Source of the DNA: Pedosphaera sp.
GTDB taxonomy: Bacteria; Verrucomicrobiota; Verrucomicrobiia; Limisphaerales; AAA164-E04
Length of the DNA stretch: 36,121 bases
NCBI GenBank assembly: GCA_002690655.1
Contig: NZFL01000031.1
Span: 81,294-117,414, forward strand
Direction of reading: 5' to 3'
Below are positions 33,850 to 36,121 of the stretch, piece after piece (position 1 is the stretch's first letter; the number at the start of each line of letters is the position of its first letter). The notes beneath the pieces are model-generated. The model had not been told where the DNA came from and ran no database searches. It saw only the letters and a list, made by a program, of their open reading frames with translations. The position numbers and the translations under genes are program-made.

Positions 33850-35415
33850 TTATTGGTAAAAATCAGAAGTAAAGCCAGATGCTGAGGACCCGCCTGCAGC
33901 TCGATGGAAAAACTGTGTTCCGCGGTCTCGCTGCAACGGAATCTCTTTCCCCTTACTCAATTCCAGCATGTCAAAAAGCACTCGGTTCATATCTTTGATT
34001 CTGGATTGATGTTGAGGTTCTCTGATTAAGTTTTGTAATTCATCAGGATCTGATTCCAAATCATAAAGTTCATCCTTGTCCCATATTCCATGATAGCGGA
34101 TATACTTGAAACGATCCCCTCGCAGAGAATGCGTGGTCGGGGTTTGCGGGTAATTCCTTTCCCAGAAATACTCATACAGTAAATATTGCCGCCAAGGCGT
34201 GTTTTTTCCTTTCAGCATTGGAGAAAACGATCTTCCGTCCATGTGCTCGGGAATCCTGACGCCAGCCACATCCAACAAGGTGGGAGCAATGTCGATATTG
34301 GCCACCATGGATGGCACTTTGAGCCCCTTTGAAACCACACCGGGAAACTTTACCATCAGAGGGATGCGCATGGATTCTTCATAGGCATTACGTTTATCAA
34401 TCAACCCATGTTCACCAAATAAAAACCCATTATCACCCATGTAAAGAACCAGTGTATTCTCTGATTCCCCCGATTCATCGAGCCAATGCATTAGCTCACC
34501 TACACTGTCATCAACAGCCAGCAATGTTTCGCAATAACGCTGGTAATATTGCTCCATATCCAAGTGAGTGTAGTAGGCATATTCGATGCCGTGCCGACTG
34601 TTTCGTTGGTTTTGAACCCATAAGGGTTTTCCTTGTTCGATTACTTTATTGCCTTTCCAATCCTTATGAACAGGGAGTTTCTGGTCTTTATATCGATAAG
34701 CATGTCTTTCCGCAGGAATGAAATCTGCATGTGCTGCCTTGTGGGAAACATAAAGAAAGAAGGGCTTCTCCGATTTGCGTTGATTCAACCATTCCAGAGT
34801 GAATTGAGACAACTCGTCGGTGATGTATCCTTCCTGCCCAAGTCGGTCCTTTCCATTCACATTGTACCCATCCCGACTTGCTTGTGGAACATATCGGCCC
34901 TTAACTGAGGATTTCGAAGGGTCGGTCCAGTAAACACCCTGTCCTTTGAAACTCAACCAATGGTCAAATCCGCGCTGGGGATCATCTATGTTGCCCCCCA
35001 TGTGCCATTTACCTATGAAAGCCGTTTCATAGCCCGATTCCTGAAGTAATTGCGGAAAAAAGGTCAACTCTTCGCTCACAGGATTGTAATTATCAATCAC
35101 TCCATGGCGATGAGCATACATACCAGTCAGGATGGATGCCCGGCTCGGACTGCACAGCGATGTCGTGACGAACGCATTTTCAAAATGCACCCCATCTGCC
35201 GCTAAGCGATCCATGTGAGGGGTCTCAATGAAAGGGTGCCCCATGAACCCCATGGCGTCGTAGCGATGATCATCACAAAGGATGAGGACGATGTTGGGTC
35301 TACGGTCCTCGGCTCCAATGGAATGCATGATATTCACAAAAGCCAGCAATCCAAAAATCAGGCTTCTGATCTTAAATTCCAAGCAGCTGAAACGGTAGCC
35401 TCTTAAGATGTCCAT
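33850..35415 (-). CDS. Formylglycine-dependent sulfatase (S1 family), exported
   Basis: The 521-residue product has an N-terminal hydrophobic signal (LIFGLLAFVNIMHSIGA). The sulfatase signature begins with RPNIVLILCDDHR, where Asp48 and Asp49 bind calcium. The modification site is Cys88 in CSPSRASILTG; an anaerobic or aerobic maturase converts this cysteine to formylglycine. MGDNGFLFGEHG supplies the distal metal ligands. It probably removes sulfate from algal or animal glycans; the exact subfamily and sugar cannot be told by eye. No maturase gene is in the window. It is divergent from a sugar-binding lipoprotein gene, with 123 bases between them, consistent with a glycan-use locus that continues to the right. 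Confidence 0.93.
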   Translation of the reverse strand: MDILRGYRFSCLEFKIRSLIFGLLAFVNIMHSIGAEDRRPNIVLILCDDHRYDAMGFMGHPFIETPHMDRLAADGVHFENAFVTTSLCSPSRASILTGMYAHRHGVIDNYNPVSEELTFFPQLLQESGYETAFIGKWHMGGNIDDPQRGFDHWLSFKGQGVYWTDPSKSSVKGRYVPQASRDGYNVNGKDRLGQEGYITDELSQFTLEWLNQRKSEKPFFLYVSHKAAHADFIPAERHAYRYKDQKLPVHKDWKGNKVIEQGKPLWVQNQRNSRHGIEYAYYTHLDMEQYYQRYCETLLAVDDSVGELMHWLDESGESENTLVLYMGDNGFLFGEHGLIDKRNAYEESMRIPLMVKFPGVVSKGLKVPSMVANIDIAPTLLDVAGVRIPEHMDGRSFSPMLKGKNTPWRQYLLYEYFWERNYPQTPTTHSLRGDRFKYIRYHGIWDKDELYDLESDPDELQNLIREPQHQSRIKDMNRVLFDMLELSKGKEIPLQRDRGTQFFHRAAGGSSASGFTSDFYQ

Positions 35416-35538
35416 GTGCCAATCTTATTCCAGTGAATGAATGTTTGAAATTGATTTTTTAAACCGAGCCTCAGGAAAACAGGGGCGAGTCATCACCAAA
35501 ATCATTGAAAAACCCACTGAAGTGACTAAGCTCGCGCC

Positions 35539-36121
35539 ATGAATATCCACTGGAAATCTTTTTTTGCAGGTTTGTGCAGTCTTTGGCTGGTAGGATGCGG
35601 CCCCACTGCCAAGGATGACACTATTCGAATTGCGGTCATTCCCAAAGGAACCACTCACGAGTTCTGGCAATCCATTCATGCCGGGGCTCGAAAAGCCGAA
35701 AAGGAACTTACCGCACAAGGCAAATCGGTGGAAATCATCTGGAAGGGCCCCCTCAAGGAAGATGACCGAGATCAACAAATGGGACTGGTTGAGAGTTTTA
35801 CTGTCAAAGGTGTGGACGGTATCGTGTTAGCTCCTCTTGACGCCAAAGCACTCGTTCGCCCGGTTGAAAGCGCTCAAAATTCAGGCATTCCTGTGGTTAT
35901 TATCGATTCCGGTCTGGAAACAACCAATTACGTCAGTTTTGTCGCAACTGACAATTTCAAGGGCGGTGAAATGGCTGGAAACTATATGGCCCAGCAATTG
36001 GAAAACAAAGGTAAAGTCATCCTCTTGCGGTATGCCGTTGGCTCAGCCAGCACCGAGAACCGCGAAAATGGTTTCTTGAAGGCGCTGGCGAAATATCCTG
36101 ATATTGAACTCATCTCTTCCG
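35539..36121 (+). CDS. Sugar ABC-transporter substrate-binding lipoprotein (RbsB-like), partial
   Basis: The frame starts at the ATG at 35539 and stays open to the right edge, so about 194 N-terminal residues are present. A lipobox LVGC places the lipidated cysteine at residue 20. The mature part reads IRIAVIPKGTTHEFWQSIHA, then VDGIVLAPLDAKALVRPVE, GIPVVIIDSG and FVATDNFKGGEMAGNYMA. These are the Periplasmic_binding_4 (RbsB/LacI-like) signatures seen in ribose, xylose and galactose binding proteins. It should capture a pentose or hexose for import by an ABC transporter encoded further right. The divergent sulfatase suggests a linked glycan-use locus. Identification is good; ligand unknown. 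Confidence 0.9.
   Translation, partial: MNIHWKSFFAGLCSLWLVGCGPTAKDDTIRIAVIPKGTTHEFWQSIHAGARKAEKELTAQGKSVEIIWKGPLKEDDRDQQMGLVESFTVKGVDGIVLAPLDAKALVRPVESAQNSGIPVVIIDSGLETTNYVSFVATDNFKGGEMAGNYMAQQLENKGKVILLRYAVGSASTENRENGFLKALAKYPDIELISS

Overview
The window reads as an accessory-rich stretch of a chromosome from the Planctomycetes-Verrucomicrobia-Chlamydiae group, most likely a marine or aquatic verrucomicrobial (Opitutae-like) bacterium. The assignment is inference from gene content: a cytochrome c-like DUF1587/1592/1588/1585 protein paired with a DUF1552 protein, a formylglycine-type sulfatase, a PIG-L deacetylase with a CBM9-like tail, a bacterial deoxyhypusine-synthase-family enzyme, and a methionyl-tRNA synthetase lacking the zinc-knuckle cysteines. 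Base composition looks moderate and even. Most starts have no Shine-Dalgarno sequence; the PhoD-like gene and parA are partial exceptions. I see no tRNA, rRNA, CRISPR array, insertion sequence, integrase or phage gene.

Layout. 1-6452 (minus strand): exported hydrolases and envelope proteins, namely an M28 metallopeptidase cut by the window edge, a Tat-exported alpha/beta hydrolase, a small membrane protein, a PhoD-like phosphatase with a helical repeat front end, and a tryptophan-rich DUF6600-like anchored protein. 6638-9036: an exported VanX-type dipeptidase converging on metG. 9243-14424 (plus): a tightly coupled three-gene cassette (PSD1-like cytochrome protein, DUF1552 protein, secreted ankyrin protein). 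14598-17692: a DUF885 protein, a relic resembling a GH31 C-terminal domain, and a YggT-like membrane protein. 17820-21190 (minus): a TCA block gltA-sucC-sucD ending in a clear intrinsic terminator. 21679-25163 (plus): an H-NOX gas sensor overlapping a large hybrid histidine kinase with an HNOBA domain. 25642-32437 (minus): a run of endonuclease/exonuclease/phosphatase protein, deoxyhypusine-synthase-family enzyme, site-2 protease with CBS domains, YugP-like protease, SpoU rRNA methyltransferase and PIG-L deacetylase. 32560-33390: a ParA ATPase without parB. 33850-36121: a sulfatase divergent from a sugar-binding lipoprotein that runs off the right edge.

How they fit together. Many products carry export signals and act on peptides, phosphoesters, sulfated or acylated glycans and cell-wall fragments, which suits a heterotroph living on complex polymers. 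The two units that look most like self-contained, incompletely understood systems are the PSD1-DUF1552-ankyrin cassette, whose biochemical role is unknown to me, and the H-NOX/HNOBA-hybrid-kinase pair, a probable nitric oxide or oxygen sensing phosphorelay whose output regulator is not in the window. I found no wholly novel mobile or defence system.
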